Shown here: piece after piece, positions 1-10,000 of the stretch | How the letters are laid out: every line of letters begins with the position of its first letter | Position numbering within the stretch: position 1 is the first letter of the stretch | Virus record (IMG/VR): IMGVR_UViG_3300031857_000975 | Span: 1-29,796 of that record | Strand: one strand, 5' to 3' | From: a virus | DNA: 29,796 nt | Position numbers and translations under genes: made by a program | The notes under the pieces: generated by a model | What the model was told of the DNA's origin: nothing | The model's input: only the letters and a program-made list of their open reading frames with translations | Database searches by the model: none

Positions 1-2666
1 GCTCTAGTTCCTCCAGCCCAGTCAGCAACGACCATGTCGAAGCCTCTCTCGCCAGCAATCTTAGTTACGTAAGCGATCTGAGAGTTTGTGTCGAATGCTT
101 TCCCAGGATTCTCTGCTTCATGTCTCTGTCTAGCCTCGTCAATTAAGTTTAGCTTGTCAGTGTTGAAGTCGTAGACCTTGTTCTTAGGAACCTTTACAGC
201 GTACTTAGCACCATCAGCACTTTGTCTTTCTGTCTGCTCTGGAGCGGTGTAGTACATTGCTAGACCGCCAACCTTAGATAAGGCAGATGCCTCTTCTCTT
301 GAAGTTACTTGAGATGCTCCAGTTCCTTTCTTAATGGTGTCATAACCCTTCTTACCAACATGGAAGAACACGAAGTTACCCTCGTTATCTTCTGTCATGT
401 TTGCGTAGTTTGAAGACGTTTCAGGGGTCACTGTGACCTCAGTTTGTTTTGGCTTAGACAATCTATCCTGAATAGCTAAAAACTCTTTAGGGGTCAAAAC
501 TTTAGGGTTCTTGCCGTCAGCACCAGTCTTGACATTCTCGAATGTATCTAGGTCAAAAATTGACTCCTGACCAAGCTCTCTTGCAATTTCAATAGCTTCA
601 TCTCTTCTTGATCTGTCGGCTACGATGTTAATGTCTATAGAAGCCTGATCGCTATTTGGGAACTTATAGATACCAACCTTAACCATGTCAGATCCAATAG
701 ACTCTGAGTTCTCTTTTACAAACTCGTTTATTTTCTCAGGCGTAAGTTCTGATACAGCCATGTTTCTTGAAGCCAATGGAATAACTACTCCACCTTTCTC
801 GTACTTGGTTCCATCCAAGTTCATGGTAGCACCGTCCTCATTTTCGATTGGAAGGGTTTTAACTCTCTCCACTTCATCAGCAGTGTACTTGTCTGCGACA
901 TTTATTGTCACTGGCTGTGTCTCTGAGACAGCCTCAACAGTTGTTTCTGGCGTCTCTACAGCAGTTGGCTGTATCTCTGGCTGTACCTCTCCAGTCAACT
1001 GAGCTCTCTTAGCATTAATTACTTTCTGAACTTCTGGGTCAGTAGTCTCAAGTTCGTTGAGAGCTTCTTCATTCTTAGCCTCTTCTACGGCAGCAACAAA
1101 TCTAGCTCGGTCCATATTAGAACCGTCTATCTTATATTGTACTCCTTTAGGTGCCTCCTCTAGTGTGTACTTACCAGTAATAGAGTCAATCTCTTCATCG
1201 ATAGCCTTAACTCTGTTCTGAGCAGACTTAGTGTCGTTACCTTTTAGCTTTGCTCTTTCTTTCTCTAGCTTAACTAGTCTAGACTTATCTGCCTCTTCAG
1301 TTACTGCTGGGTCTATTTGACCAGCAAGCATAGCCTCCTTCTTCTTGTCTTCAGCAACAGCCAACACATCGTTGTCATCTGTTACTTCTATATTTGTTTT
1401 AGCAACTTCATCTGGAGTAGCGGTGCTAAGGAATCTATTCAATCTGTTCTTAGATACCTCTTCTCCATTTATCTTGTACCTTCCAACTTTTTCTCCACCG
1501 ATTATGGTTTCAACACCTACGTTGAATACGCCTCCACCGATACCTCCCAACATTTCAAGAGCAATCTCTTCTCCAGAAACTTCTTGACCAGAAACAACTT
1601 GAGCAGCTCCTTCCCCAAGACCTTCACCAACAGATTCTACACCAAGTGCAGCTCCAGTTCCCAATGCCTTACCAGCTGTTCCTTTTACAGCAGCCTTAGT
1701 AGCTCCTAATGCTCTACCTGCAAGACCAGATGTTACAGCGTCCACCAAACCAATAGTAGCACCTCTAGATAGTGCTCTATTTGTAGCACCGTCTATAACA
1801 GTCTGATCCTCTAATAATTTTTTAACATTTTCTTCGTTAAACTCAAGACCTCTCTTCTGGGCTTCTTCTTGAAGGTATTGGCCATAAGATAATGCAACCT
1901 CAGTTGTTGCTGACATGCCAGCCATCAAACCTCTAAGCCCTCCAGCAACAGCACCAGCTGTAGCACTTATTGGGGCTAAAGGACCTCCAAGGGCACCTAA
2001 TCCAGCTCCAACTCCAGCTCCAGTTCCAACCCCAGCGGCTGCTCCTCCTAGACCATAAGTACTAACTCCTTCACCAGTTACTGGTACAAGCATTGAAAAT
2101 GAATCCACAGTAAGCTGAGGGATAATAGCAGGATTCTTGATGGCCTCAATTATTGAGTTCATAAATCCGCCTCCAGCATTCTCTACACTTTTGTAGTACT
2201 CTTTCAGCTCATCAGTGACTGGTACATTTTTTAGCTTATTTGTATAATCTATGAATTCTTTTAAGGAATTATCATCTATCTCAGATGCCTTCTTCCCAAA
2301 GATATTCATAGTTGGATCAACAACATCTACTTTAGCAGCACCACCTTCGTATGCTCTATAAATGTCTCCAAAAAAGTTAGTTACTACATTCTTACCAAAT
2401 GTTCTTTCTAAAGCAGTATCCTTTTCATCGCTTGACAAAGCCAATGTACCATCGACCGTAGATGAACCTGTAACGTCTTTTTTTTTTCCAACTAAACCAT
2501 TAAAATCTTCAATTCCCTTCTGATATCCTTTTGACTGAACGTACGAGTACATATCGTTTAGTACCGCATCATTTGTGTGCAAGAGGTTAACAAATTCTTC
2601 TCTGCTTTTCTTGTATCCCTTAGATACCGCCTGATTGAAAAGGTCGTCTATTACTTGTTCGTTCAT
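1..2666 (-). CDS. Giant ejection/internal virion protein, partial, with ADP-ribosyltransferase-like domain
   Basis: An open frame starts at the ATG at 2666 and has no stop before the left edge, giving 888 residues with the C-terminus missing. Residues 1-60 hold two related segments (SKGYKKSREEF and SKGYQKGIEDF), a pattern I associate with large structural proteins of Bacteroidota phages. Residues about 204-245 and 305-362 are Gly/Ala-rich and hydrophobic, suggesting membrane insertion as in T7 gp16-type ejection proteins. The middle is charged and helical. From about residue 765 the sequence looks like an ART-fold 'polyvalent protein' domain: FFHVGKKGYDTI (H769), GGLAMYYT (Y805/Y806), then KYAVKVP and GFDMVV near 875-880. 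It follows the 270-aa and 556-aa genes, as gp16 follows gp14 and gp15 in T7. The ejection role is inferred from context and composition. The ART assignment is pattern recognition, and its third motif would lie outside the window. Confidence 0.8.
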   Translation of the reverse strand, partial: MNEQVIDDLFNQAVSKGYKKSREEFVNLLHTNDAVLNDMYSYVQSKGYQKGIEDFNGLVGKKKDVTGSSTVDGTLALSSDEKDTALERTFGKNVVTNFFGDIYRAYEGGAAKVDVVDPTMNIFGKKASEIDDNSLKEFIDYTNKLKNVPVTDELKEYYKSVENAGGGFMNSIIEAIKNPAIIPQLTVDSFSMLVPVTGEGVSTYGLGGAAAGVGTGAGVGAGLGALGGPLAPISATAGAVAGGLRGLMAGMSATTEVALSYGQYLQEEAQKRGLEFNEENVKKLLEDQTVIDGATNRALSRGATIGLVDAVTSGLAGRALGATKAAVKGTAGKALGTGAALGVESVGEGLGEGAAQVVSGQEVSGEEIALEMLGGIGGGVFNVGVETIIGGEKVGRYKINGEEVSKNRLNRFLSTATPDEVAKTNIEVTDDNDVLAVAEDKKKEAMLAGQIDPAVTEEADKSRLVKLEKERAKLKGNDTKSAQNRVKAIDEEIDSITGKYTLEEAPKGVQYKIDGSNMDRARFVAAVEEAKNEEALNELETTDPEVQKVINAKRAQLTGEVQPEIQPTAVETPETTVEAVSETQPVTINVADKYTADEVERVKTLPIENEDGATMNLDGTKYEKGGVVIPLASRNMAVSELTPEKINEFVKENSESIGSDMVKVGIYKFPNSDQASIDINIVADRSRRDEAIEIARELGQESIFDLDTFENVKTGADGKNPKVLTPKEFLAIQDRLSKPKQTEVTVTPETSSNYANMTEDNEGNFVFFHVGKKGYDTIKKGTGASQVTSREEASALSKVGGLAMYYTAPEQTERQSADGAKYAVKVPKNKVYDFNTDKLNLIDEARQRHEAENPGKAFDTNSQIAYVTKIAGERGFDMVVADWAGGTR

Positions 2667-2669
2667 ATT

Positions 2670-4340
2670 TTATAGATCTGAATAATTTACTGGACCGCCC
2701 TGAACAGGTGCGGCTTGTTGTTGATTACCTTGAACTCTAGTTTGATTAATCAAATCAATTAATAACATCTGATCTCCATCGTCATCAAAATTAACTGTTC
2801 CTACCTTAACTCCATTCTTGAATAGATCTACTCGATCTTGAGTTGATAAGAATCCTGAAGGAGATGGTTTAACTGATAGTGTTGGATCTATAGACATCAA
2901 AGCTCTGTTTACATCATTTACATTATCTTCATCTGGAGATATGTTCATAATTATATCAGAAGCAGTAGCTGGAGCACCTTCATACATAATCATTGTTTCT
3001 GCTAGAGGTAATACCTGCGGTGCTGGTGCATATCCAATAGCTGTTGTAGCCATCTGAAGACCTGGTGTAATTCCTCCAGATCGTATAACTCTGTCTACGT
3101 TAGATATTGATTTTGGCATCAAGAAGCCAACCAAACCTCTTGCAACAAGTTCGGCATTCATCCCTTGCTGATTTTGATCAAAAGATTGAGAAGGACTTCC
3201 GTCATTAAAGTTAATAGTTATTACACCATTAGCTCTGTCAATTGATCTAATGTTAGGATTTTGACTTGCAAAGAATTGAGCTGAAATTTTGGATCTTGTA
3301 GGGTCTCCAGATATTAAATCTCTAAGATTACTTCCAAGTTGAGCTTCTGTAGGGGCTCCAGATCCGCCTCCACCACCACCAGTAGAAATAGGCATAGCTG
3401 TCGCTTTCTTGGATACTCTAGCATCAAACATTGAGGTAAGTTTGTCTTTAACTTCTTTTACCTGCTCGTCTGTTGGAATAAAGTTTCCGTTAACGTCTCT
3501 ATATATGTTCTTACCTCCAGCCTTTGACTGATCGTCTACAGCATTGTATCCTCCAAGATAGTCACCCATGATAGAGATTACATTTTTTGGATTGGTAATC
3601 ATGGAGTCTATATAAAGATCTCTGGTCTTTTTGTATTCTGGGTTGTTCATTGCAGAATCAGTAGCCAAAACTCCATTTTTTCTAAGTATTTCAACCACTG
3701 AACCTATTGACTCAACTCCTTTGTCTAGCTGTCCGTTAACATCGTACTTAACCATCTCCTGTCCTAATCCCTGAGCTAGAACACCAGTGTTCATCATCTT
3801 TCTTGGATCAGCAACAGGGTTTCCGTTCTCATCAATACTTGTAATATACATAGACCCATCAGGAGCTACATACAAAGTCTTGTCCTTAAGGTTTCCGTAC
3901 TTAAAAAGTTCTTCCTTTTGCTGCTGCTCTTCCCAAGGCATCTCTCCTTTAGCCAATCTTTCCATTGACTTTTTGTAAGAAGCATCAAACTCTTTTGCGG
4001 CCTTGTCTAAGTTAGTAACGCCAGCACTCATGTTCTCCATAGCCATTCTATACTGAGCTGGTGTAATTACACCTCTCTTTAATAGATTGTTGTTTGTAAG
4101 AGCTAGGTTTTTCATCTCGTTAGTTCCATTCAAAACTAAGTTTCTAACGTACTCCTGCTCTGGAGAAGTAACCTCTGATGCTGATCTAATTAGATCAGTG
4201 TTTAGTTTATCGAGTTCAGTTCTCTTGGCTTCTCTGTCTTGAGATATTCTAGTGATCTCGTCAGATAATCCTTTTCCTATCTTCTCCCAGTCTACCTGAG
4301 ACTCGGTTCCTCTCCTTACGTAATTATAGTATGTTGACAT
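2670..4340 (-). CDS. Internal virion (T7 gp15-like position) structural protein
   Basis: This 556-aa protein has no membrane segment. Residues about 1-150 are helical and charged, beginning MSTYYNYVRRGTESQVDW, a start I recognise from virion proteins of Bacteroidota podoviruses. The middle has short beta-type stretches (TLYVAPDGSMYITSIDENG), and a Gly-rich linker (GGGGGGSGAP, near residue 325) separates it from the C-terminal part. The start overlaps the stop of the upstream 270-aa gene by one base (TAATG), and the stop lies three bases before the giant protein, so the three genes are probably co-translated. Position between a membrane-anchored coiled-coil protein and a giant protein matches the T7 gp14-gp15-gp16 ejection set, so an internal or ejected role is likely. 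No enzymatic motif is visible. Confidence 0.75.
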   Translation of the reverse strand: MSTYYNYVRRGTESQVDWEKIGKGLSDEITRISQDREAKRTELDKLNTDLIRSASEVTSPEQEYVRNLVLNGTNEMKNLALTNNNLLKRGVITPAQYRMAMENMSAGVTNLDKAAKEFDASYKKSMERLAKGEMPWEEQQQKEELFKYGNLKDKTLYVAPDGSMYITSIDENGNPVADPRKMMNTGVLAQGLGQEMVKYDVNGQLDKGVESIGSVVEILRKNGVLATDSAMNNPEYKKTRDLYIDSMITNPKNVISIMGDYLGGYNAVDDQSKAGGKNIYRDVNGNFIPTDEQVKEVKDKLTSMFDARVSKKATAMPISTGGGGGGSGAPTEAQLGSNLRDLISGDPTRSKISAQFFASQNPNIRSIDRANGVITINFNDGSPSQSFDQNQQGMNAELVARGLVGFLMPKSISNVDRVIRSGGITPGLQMATTAIGYAPAPQVLPLAETMIMYEGAPATASDIIMNISPDEDNVNDVNRALMSIDPTLSVKPSPSGFLSTQDRVDLFKNGVKVGTVNFDDDGDQMLLIDLINQTRVQGNQQQAAPVQGGPVNYSDL

Positions 4341-5152
4341 TATCTTCCAATGATTTTAGGGAATGGAACTGTAGGAAGTGCTGGAGTTTTCTTTGGTGCT
4401 GGTACTCCATAAGTACGAGCTGGTCCTATATTTATATTAGGAGCAACTCCAAAGTCAGCAGTAAGCTTAAATCCAGATGGAGCTTTTTTATAAAGATCTT
4501 TTAATAAATTTTGATCCATCCCTTGAAGTCTAGATCCTACTGCACTCATTTCAGCTGGAGTAAGATCTGCACCATATTTACCCAAAACTTTATCACTTAA
4601 ACCTCCTTTATACAATTGAGATCCTTCATATAAAGATGTTGCCCCTGAAGCTAATGATCCTAAACCAGATTGAATACTTTGAGCTTTCATCATTTGAGCA
4701 TCAGCAGCAGCTTGTTGTGCACCAGCAGCCTCACCTAGATCGATCTCTCCTTGAATATCTCTAAGTCTAGATTCCTCAGCTGCAATTGCTTTATCTCTTT
4801 CGTATAGGTCTTGCTGCATGTTCATTCTAAGTTGCTCTGCTCCAATTTGAGCTTGTTTCTGAAGACCAGCCACACCTCCAAGTATTGCTCTCTGACCAGA
4901 CTCTCTCAAGGCTTCTATATTTTGAGCTACTGCCTCTCTGTTTAAATCAGAAGCCATTTCATACCCTTCTAGTGGCACCTGAAGTTGTTCAGCAAAGTTT
5001 ACGCTAAACTTTTTTCTAGCGTCATCCATGTACTTTGCTGCTGATTCCTCAGCCTCTCTCATTTGTCTTTGTTGCTTTGCTGCCTGAGCAAATGAAGCAC
5101 CTGCCGATATTACACTTGTTGCTCCTAAAGCTATTGCTGTTGCTGCTGCCAT
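4340..5152 (-). CDS. Internal virion (T7 gp14-like) membrane/coiled-coil protein
   Basis: The protein is 270 aa. Residues 1-22 (MAAATAIALGATSVISAGAS) form an Ala-rich hydrophobic segment, followed by a long helical, Gln/Ala/Glu-rich region (about 23-165) likely to be coiled coil. A Pro-rich tail (about 240-270) ends PFPKIIGR. This layout is typical of gp14-like ejection proteins of podoviruses, which enter the cell envelope with the DNA. The start lies inside the GNAT gene, and the 22-base overlap reads a CAG/GCA run in both frames (poly-Gln in one product, poly-Ala in the other). Assignment rests on layout and gene order. Confidence 0.7.
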   Translation of the reverse strand: MAAATAIALGATSVISAGASFAQAAKQQRQMREAEESAAKYMDDARKKFSVNFAEQLQVPLEGYEMASDLNREAVAQNIEALRESGQRAILGGVAGLQKQAQIGAEQLRMNMQQDLYERDKAIAAEESRLRDIQGEIDLGEAAGAQQAAADAQMMKAQSIQSGLGSLASGATSLYEGSQLYKGGLSDKVLGKYGADLTPAEMSAVGSRLQGMDQNLLKDLYKKAPSGFKLTADFGVAPNINIGPARTYGVPAPKKTPALPTVPFPKIIGR

Positions 5153-5556
5153 ATTACTTTTATCATTTCTTGTGAGTTACTTGTTCCCTTTACAAATCCA
5201 CACTCTAAATAAGAGTTTATTAGCGGTTCATTTTTAAGGGTTGAGTAAATATATTTCTTACCATTTATTTTAGCTAACTCCTCTAGAGTTAGTATTAGCA
5301 ATCCTATAGCTTTCTTTCTATTCTCCTTGTGCTTATAATCCATGTTAGACACAATGAACTCTAGCCAAGCTACACTAGAGTTAGTAACGTATAGAAACCC
5401 AGCCACAACTGGATAGTCCTCGTCACACACCATAAACCCTCCCTCTCCATTCTCTGGTAGAAAATCTGCTGGAGGAGGTGTCCATCTCCAGTCTTTCCAC
5501 CACTTAACTAAGTTCTCTTCGTAATCCTGACTATTCAATTTTCTGACGTGCAGCAT
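5131..5556 (-). CDS. GNAT-fold N-acetyltransferase
   Basis: A 141-aa protein with the shape of a compact GNAT enzyme, which moves an acetyl group from acetyl-CoA to an amine. Visible features are the central strand AWLEFIVSN (63-71), the acceptor loop and helix KENRKKAIGLLILTLEELAK (77-96) where the CoA pyrophosphate would bind, and the motif NEPLINSYLECGF (109-121), matching the usual N...Y...GF ending of the fold. The N-terminus is rich in Trp (WWKDWRW, 19-25). It sits between tail and ejection genes and overlaps the next gene by 22 bases, so it is expressed with virion proteins. The substrate is unknown. A virion protein, a host protein or an antibiotic-like small molecule are all possible. 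Confidence 0.75.
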   Translation of the reverse strand: MLHVRKLNSQDYEENLVKWWKDWRWTPPPADFLPENGEGGFMVCDEDYPVVAGFLYVTNSSVAWLEFIVSNMDYKHKENRKKAIGLLILTLEELAKINGKKYIYSTLKNEPLINSYLECGFVKGTSNSQEMIKVIWQQQQQ

Positions 5557-5565
5557 AATGCAAAT

Positions 5566-6324
5566 TTACGGAAAGGATTTGAATACATCAGACCTAATTG
5601 CAAATAATTCAACAGCAAATGTGTCATCATTTGTTACGGTATAATCTAGATAGTCACCCCTTAATCCGTGTGATTCAGCAATTTGATTTTTAACGTATAT
5701 TAAATATCTGCCTGAAGTTGGTATTGTTTTACCTGATCCAGAGCAATTTATTGTTATCGTATTGTTTGTTCTTGATATCACTGGTCCACAAAAAACAAGT
5801 TGATTTAGCGAACTATTAAATTCATAAACTAAATCGTCAATACTAATCATTGAGTCTATTACAAAAGAAAAGCTAACCACAGTAGCCGATGGAGTTGACG
5901 AATTAACTGATGTAGAAGACCCAATACCTTGAGTCGATCTTAGGCTTAAGTTTGGATTAGCACCAACAACACCTCTAATAAAAGAGAAGAAGGTAGCCTC
6001 TTTATTTTCGAAGTAAGACTTTTCAATAAATCCAGACTCTAGGTCAGTAAATAGTGTCGCAGCCCAAGCAGCATTAGATTCAAGAGCTATTGTTTTAAAC
6101 ACCTTCTTTTCTATAGGGGATTGATTTATAATGCCTCTAACCATTGATGGTGTAAATGTGCCATAGAAAGTGTTTCTACTCTCGTTCACATTATGACGAT
6201 AAAGATTACCTCCCTTAAATGTATATAGGAACTGATTCATTCCTATCATGAATTCTGGATAGTATGAATAGAATGAAGGCCATCCTTCTACTCCTGGGCT
6301 ATATGTTAGTGTGTAATTTGCCAT
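5566..6324 (-). CDS. Tail-associated structural protein
   Basis: A 252-aa, mostly beta-type protein. Residues about 14-45 contain GWPSFYSYYPEFMIGMN and GGNLYRHN, a signature I recognise from structural proteins next to the muzzle-like gene in Bacteroidota phages. The middle has Ser/Thr-rich segments (about 130-150) and the C-terminal half reads as short strands (NNTITINCSG). There is no signal peptide or membrane segment. It follows the 239-aa gene by three bases in one block with the 1415-aa tail protein, so a part of the tail tip or a tail accessory protein is the best reading. The exact role is unknown. Confidence 0.65.
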   Translation of the reverse strand: MANYTLTYSPGVEGWPSFYSYYPEFMIGMNQFLYTFKGGNLYRHNVNESRNTFYGTFTPSMVRGIINQSPIEKKVFKTIALESNAAWAATLFTDLESGFIEKSYFENKEATFFSFIRGVVGANPNLSLRSTQGIGSSTSVNSSTPSATVVSFSFVIDSMISIDDLVYEFNSSLNQLVFCGPVISRTNNTITINCSGSGKTIPTSGRYLIYVKNQIAESHGLRGDYLDYTVTNDDTFAVELFAIRSDVFKSFP

Positions 6325-6327
6325 AGT

Positions 6328-7047
6328 TTAACAAGGTCCTCCCCATACTGATGTGTCTCCTGATGTGCCTACTTGAAAAGACTCTCCACTTGCAGGCGAA
6401 GACAAGGTTTTATACCATGTATTATTGCCATTCAGTAGGGTTGTTCTTCCTACATTTATGTAAAGAGACTTACCTTCTGTTACAACTGCATCGTACAATG
6501 ATGCTGCTGTTCCAGTAATGTAAACTGTAAGTGGTGTTCCAGTTCCAGCGCAAGCTAAAGACTCAGAAGACCAACCATAAGTGTTAGGTGTGGTAGATGA
6601 ATCAAAATAAATTGTAAACTGATCCTCATCAGATGGGCACATTGACTTGTCAATAACCTCGCCAGATGAATCTACTTCTATGTAATTTCCAGAAACAACT
6701 TTATAGAATCCAGCAGCTAAAGGAGTGGTTCCCTCACTATCACTAAATACTAAATCTCCAATCTCTGGCTCTGTCTCTCCAACACCACCATCAACATTTT
6801 GAAAGTAATATGTTTCCGTTATATTTGATGCGCAAGCAGTTGCTTCAGATCCAGCAGATAAACTTCCATCAAATGGGTAGAAACATTCTGGGCAATTAGC
6901 AACAGGCAAGAGTTCCCCTCCAGACATCTGTCTGTAGACACCATCTTTTTGATAAAACCCATTAGGTGCCTTAACTGTTAAGTTAGCGTTAGTCCATATA
7001 CTAGTCGCTGTTGCAAAGTTATTTGTATCTGTATAGTACGTTGCCAT
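6328..7047 (-). CDS. Cysteine-containing tail-associated protein
   Basis: A 239-aa protein that is Ser/Thr/Gly-rich and beta-type throughout. The N-terminal part (TATSIWTNANLTVKAPNGFY, then QKDGVYRQMSGG) recurs in tail proteins of Bacteroidota phages and may bind or cap neighbouring tail subunits. Cysteines are unusually frequent for a phage structural protein (NCPECFYP near residue 52, then further Cys in the body), and the last residue is Cys (SVWGGPC). It lies between the 1415-aa and 252-aa tail genes with gaps of three bases on each side. No enzymatic motif is seen. A tail-tip or receptor-contact protein is my inference. Confidence 0.6.
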   Translation of the reverse strand: MATYYTDTNNFATATSIWTNANLTVKAPNGFYQKDGVYRQMSGGELLPVANCPECFYPFDGSLSAGSEATACASNITETYYFQNVDGGVGETEPEIGDLVFSDSEGTTPLAAGFYKVVSGNYIEVDSSGEVIDKSMCPSDEDQFTIYFDSSTTPNTYGWSSESLACAGTGTPLTVYITGTAASLYDAVVTEGKSLYINVGRTTLLNGNNTWYKTLSSPASGESFQVGTSGDTSVWGGPC

Positions 7048-7050
7048 ATT

Positions 7051-10000
7051 TTATGAAGGTTCTTCTTCGCATTCACAGCAAGCTTCTTCTGCTGACACAC
7101 TGCTGTAACACAAATCAGTACTGTAAATATTTCTGTAATCGTGTATAATGTAAAGGTAATCTGATCCGCTGCTATAAGTAAAGCTTGCTGTATAAACACC
7201 AGTTGAAGGGTTTAGTACTGGAGTAGCCACCGTTGAAGCGTTCAGTAAAGATAACACGTTTGTATTTGTGTACAAGGTGTTTGAGATTAAATACCTTAAC
7301 TTATGGGTTGCTGGATTAAACTGCATTGTTCCAGAGGTTCCTTTTACAGATCTAATTATAACAGTATCTCCACCTTCAGGTATTGCTCCAAATCCCTCTG
7401 GACCAGTTACGCTAGAGTAGTTAGAAACTATTGGTGTAGTTGTACCTCCTAGCATACTAACAATCTTTCCAGATGTTGATGTTCCTACAGAGTATTCATC
7501 TGTTATAACCTTGCCTTCAAAAGATTTATCATTTACCGTAACGCTGATTACTGTAATCTCGGTTACTCCAGGGCATCCAACAATTATTCTGTATGATGCA
7601 ACTCCACCAGATTGAGACACGCTAAGTACTCCACTATCTTTGCTACCCTTATTAAATGAAAACGTGTCTGAAGTGCTAGTATTACCAGTACTATATGTTA
7701 CACCATCATATACAAATGATACATTAATTGTTTGTCCAGTAGTTATTTGGTCAACAACTAATGTCACAGTAGATTCTCCTGTATATTCTCCAAGATCAAT
7801 AGTTGTGTTTGATAAACCATCTTCACCAGAGTTGATTTGTATTTCTGTTCCACAACCTAACTCAGGCTGATCTTGAATAACATCAACGCTATTTGAGCTA
7901 AGAACGTATTCACCCATGTACGGATCAAATCCACCCAATTTCTGAGTATTTCCATCATTGATGAATAGATCTCTAAACCAAGACCTCATTCCTTCATTAG
8001 AAATAACAGATAGGTCTTCACTTGTTCCTGCTCCAGCCAAATGTATTACAGCTCCTCTCTTTTGATCTGTAAAGTACTTATCAAATCCCCACTCTACATA
8101 GCTCTCTGGGTTTAGACTGATTCCATACTCCTCAATTCTAGCAATCTGATTGCCTAGAACTTCTGGTATAGCAGCAATAGCTCCAGTTCCTGCGGCAGCG
8201 TCTGATAGTACGTTCTTACCTGCAAGCACATAAGAGATCTTGTCTTCTTGTAAGACAAGAATATCTGTCTGTCTTCCAGACATCTTCTGGATAGAACCAA
8301 ATCTTCTCTCAAGATCCTTGAAATTTGCTAGACCAAGGTTGAATTCGTTCAGCTTGTTTACGTTATTTTCTGGGTTAAATACACCACTATATGTAATAGA
8401 TGAAAATCTATTTGCAAGCTGGAAATCTTGACCAGCAACAGATGAAACTCTTTCTCCAAGTCTAAAATATGGAGCCGCTAAAGAGTCTTCAATCTTGTAA
8501 CTCTCTACTCCATTTGCGAATGTAAAGCAATCAGAGAAGTTTAGAATTATGCTTGTCTGATCATGCTCTCCATTAACAATATCAAATGTCTCATTACCTT
8601 CATAATAAATTGCAGGAGCTGGTTCAGTTGGTTCTGTTTCGAATACTATGTATGCATTCTGACTTACCACTCTTACAGTACCAGTTATTGTAGACTTTGA
8701 TTTGAAAAACAAGTTCCCCTGAGATGGAGTGCCAGATCTTATAGAGAATTGCAAGTTAGATCCAGTTTCTCCAGATTCAAGAGGCTTTTCAAAAAACTGA
8801 TATTTATTTATACCGCCAGTTGCAGATGGATAAGTTGTTCCTAAAGCTGAAATAAAAACATTCTCATTAGGCAACTCATCTCCAGTTTCAAAGCTTTCAC
8901 CAGTGTCAAATTTTATGTCTTGACCTATAACAAATTCATATACACTGTTGTAGCTTGAAGTAGCAAAAAATTTCTTTTTAAATGTATATTTTCTTTGACC
9001 AGTGTCATTATTACCATCAGGTCTATTTAATACAAAATCAAATTCAACTATACTGCCTTCAGTAACTTTAAACGGAACCCATTCATTTGTAGCTGTCTTA
9101 TAACAAACAGGTATAGATAAGAATGGATATACTGGATCATCTGAAGGAAGAATATTACTAGAAAACGTTCTACCTCCCCAAACACTTGGTTCAACTGTTT
9201 CTATAGAAAATCCTACTGGATTAACTTTCATGTAAAGACCAGCTGGTTCTTCTTGGCCTCCCTCTATAAAGTTAAGAGGTTGAGCAACAATATCTAAAAC
9301 GTCACACTTAATTAAATCAAGTACTGGACCCTCGCTATCTCTTTTAACAATTAATTTATCGCCTATCTTAGCTTTATTTTGATTGTTTCCCTCTAGATTA
9401 AGGTATATAGCTCCATCATCAGTATTTAAAAAGTACAAAGTACTATAAATAGTTTCATAATCTAATCCAGATGGAAGTAATGCAAACTTGTATTTCTTAG
9501 CCCAAAAAGGAGGATTTGATAATATGTCAACCTTTATAGAATTTTTTGTTATAGAATTTTTTGCTGGGACGTGAATTGAGTTATTCTCTGAAGTTAACAC
9601 AGTTGTTGATCTATTGAACTCATCCATGTAAATTATACCTAGAGAGAAATCTCTGTTGCTGTGTAGACTGCTTGAATCAGATTGACTGATAAATTCAGCA
9701 GATGCAAAAGTTATTGCAAAATGTTCGTAATTAAATACTGTTGGGTTAGAATTATTTTGATAAACCATTACAATCATCTGCAAAGAGAATGATGAAGATC
9801 CTGGTGTTGCAGTAATTTTAATTCCTTCTCCCAAAGCATTTATACCATATCCATAGCTACTAAATCCAGATGGAGGAGTCGCTTGACATGATATCTTATC
9901 AGTTAAAGATGTTCCTTCATCTTCAGTAGCACAGTCATCAACGGTGGCATGAAATGTTTCTGAACCAATTGCTTTTTTAAATTCTTCACTTGTAACTAAC

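Noticed and set aside
685-1709. Plus-strand frames of 80-130 codons in the left part
   Set aside because: They lie wholly opposite the 888-codon minus-strand frame, are Ser-rich as expected of antisense readings, and have no recognisable domain.
6978-7199. A 73-codon minus-strand frame spanning two tail genes
   Set aside because: It overlaps the end of the 1415-aa gene and the start of the 239-aa gene in another frame and has no independent support.
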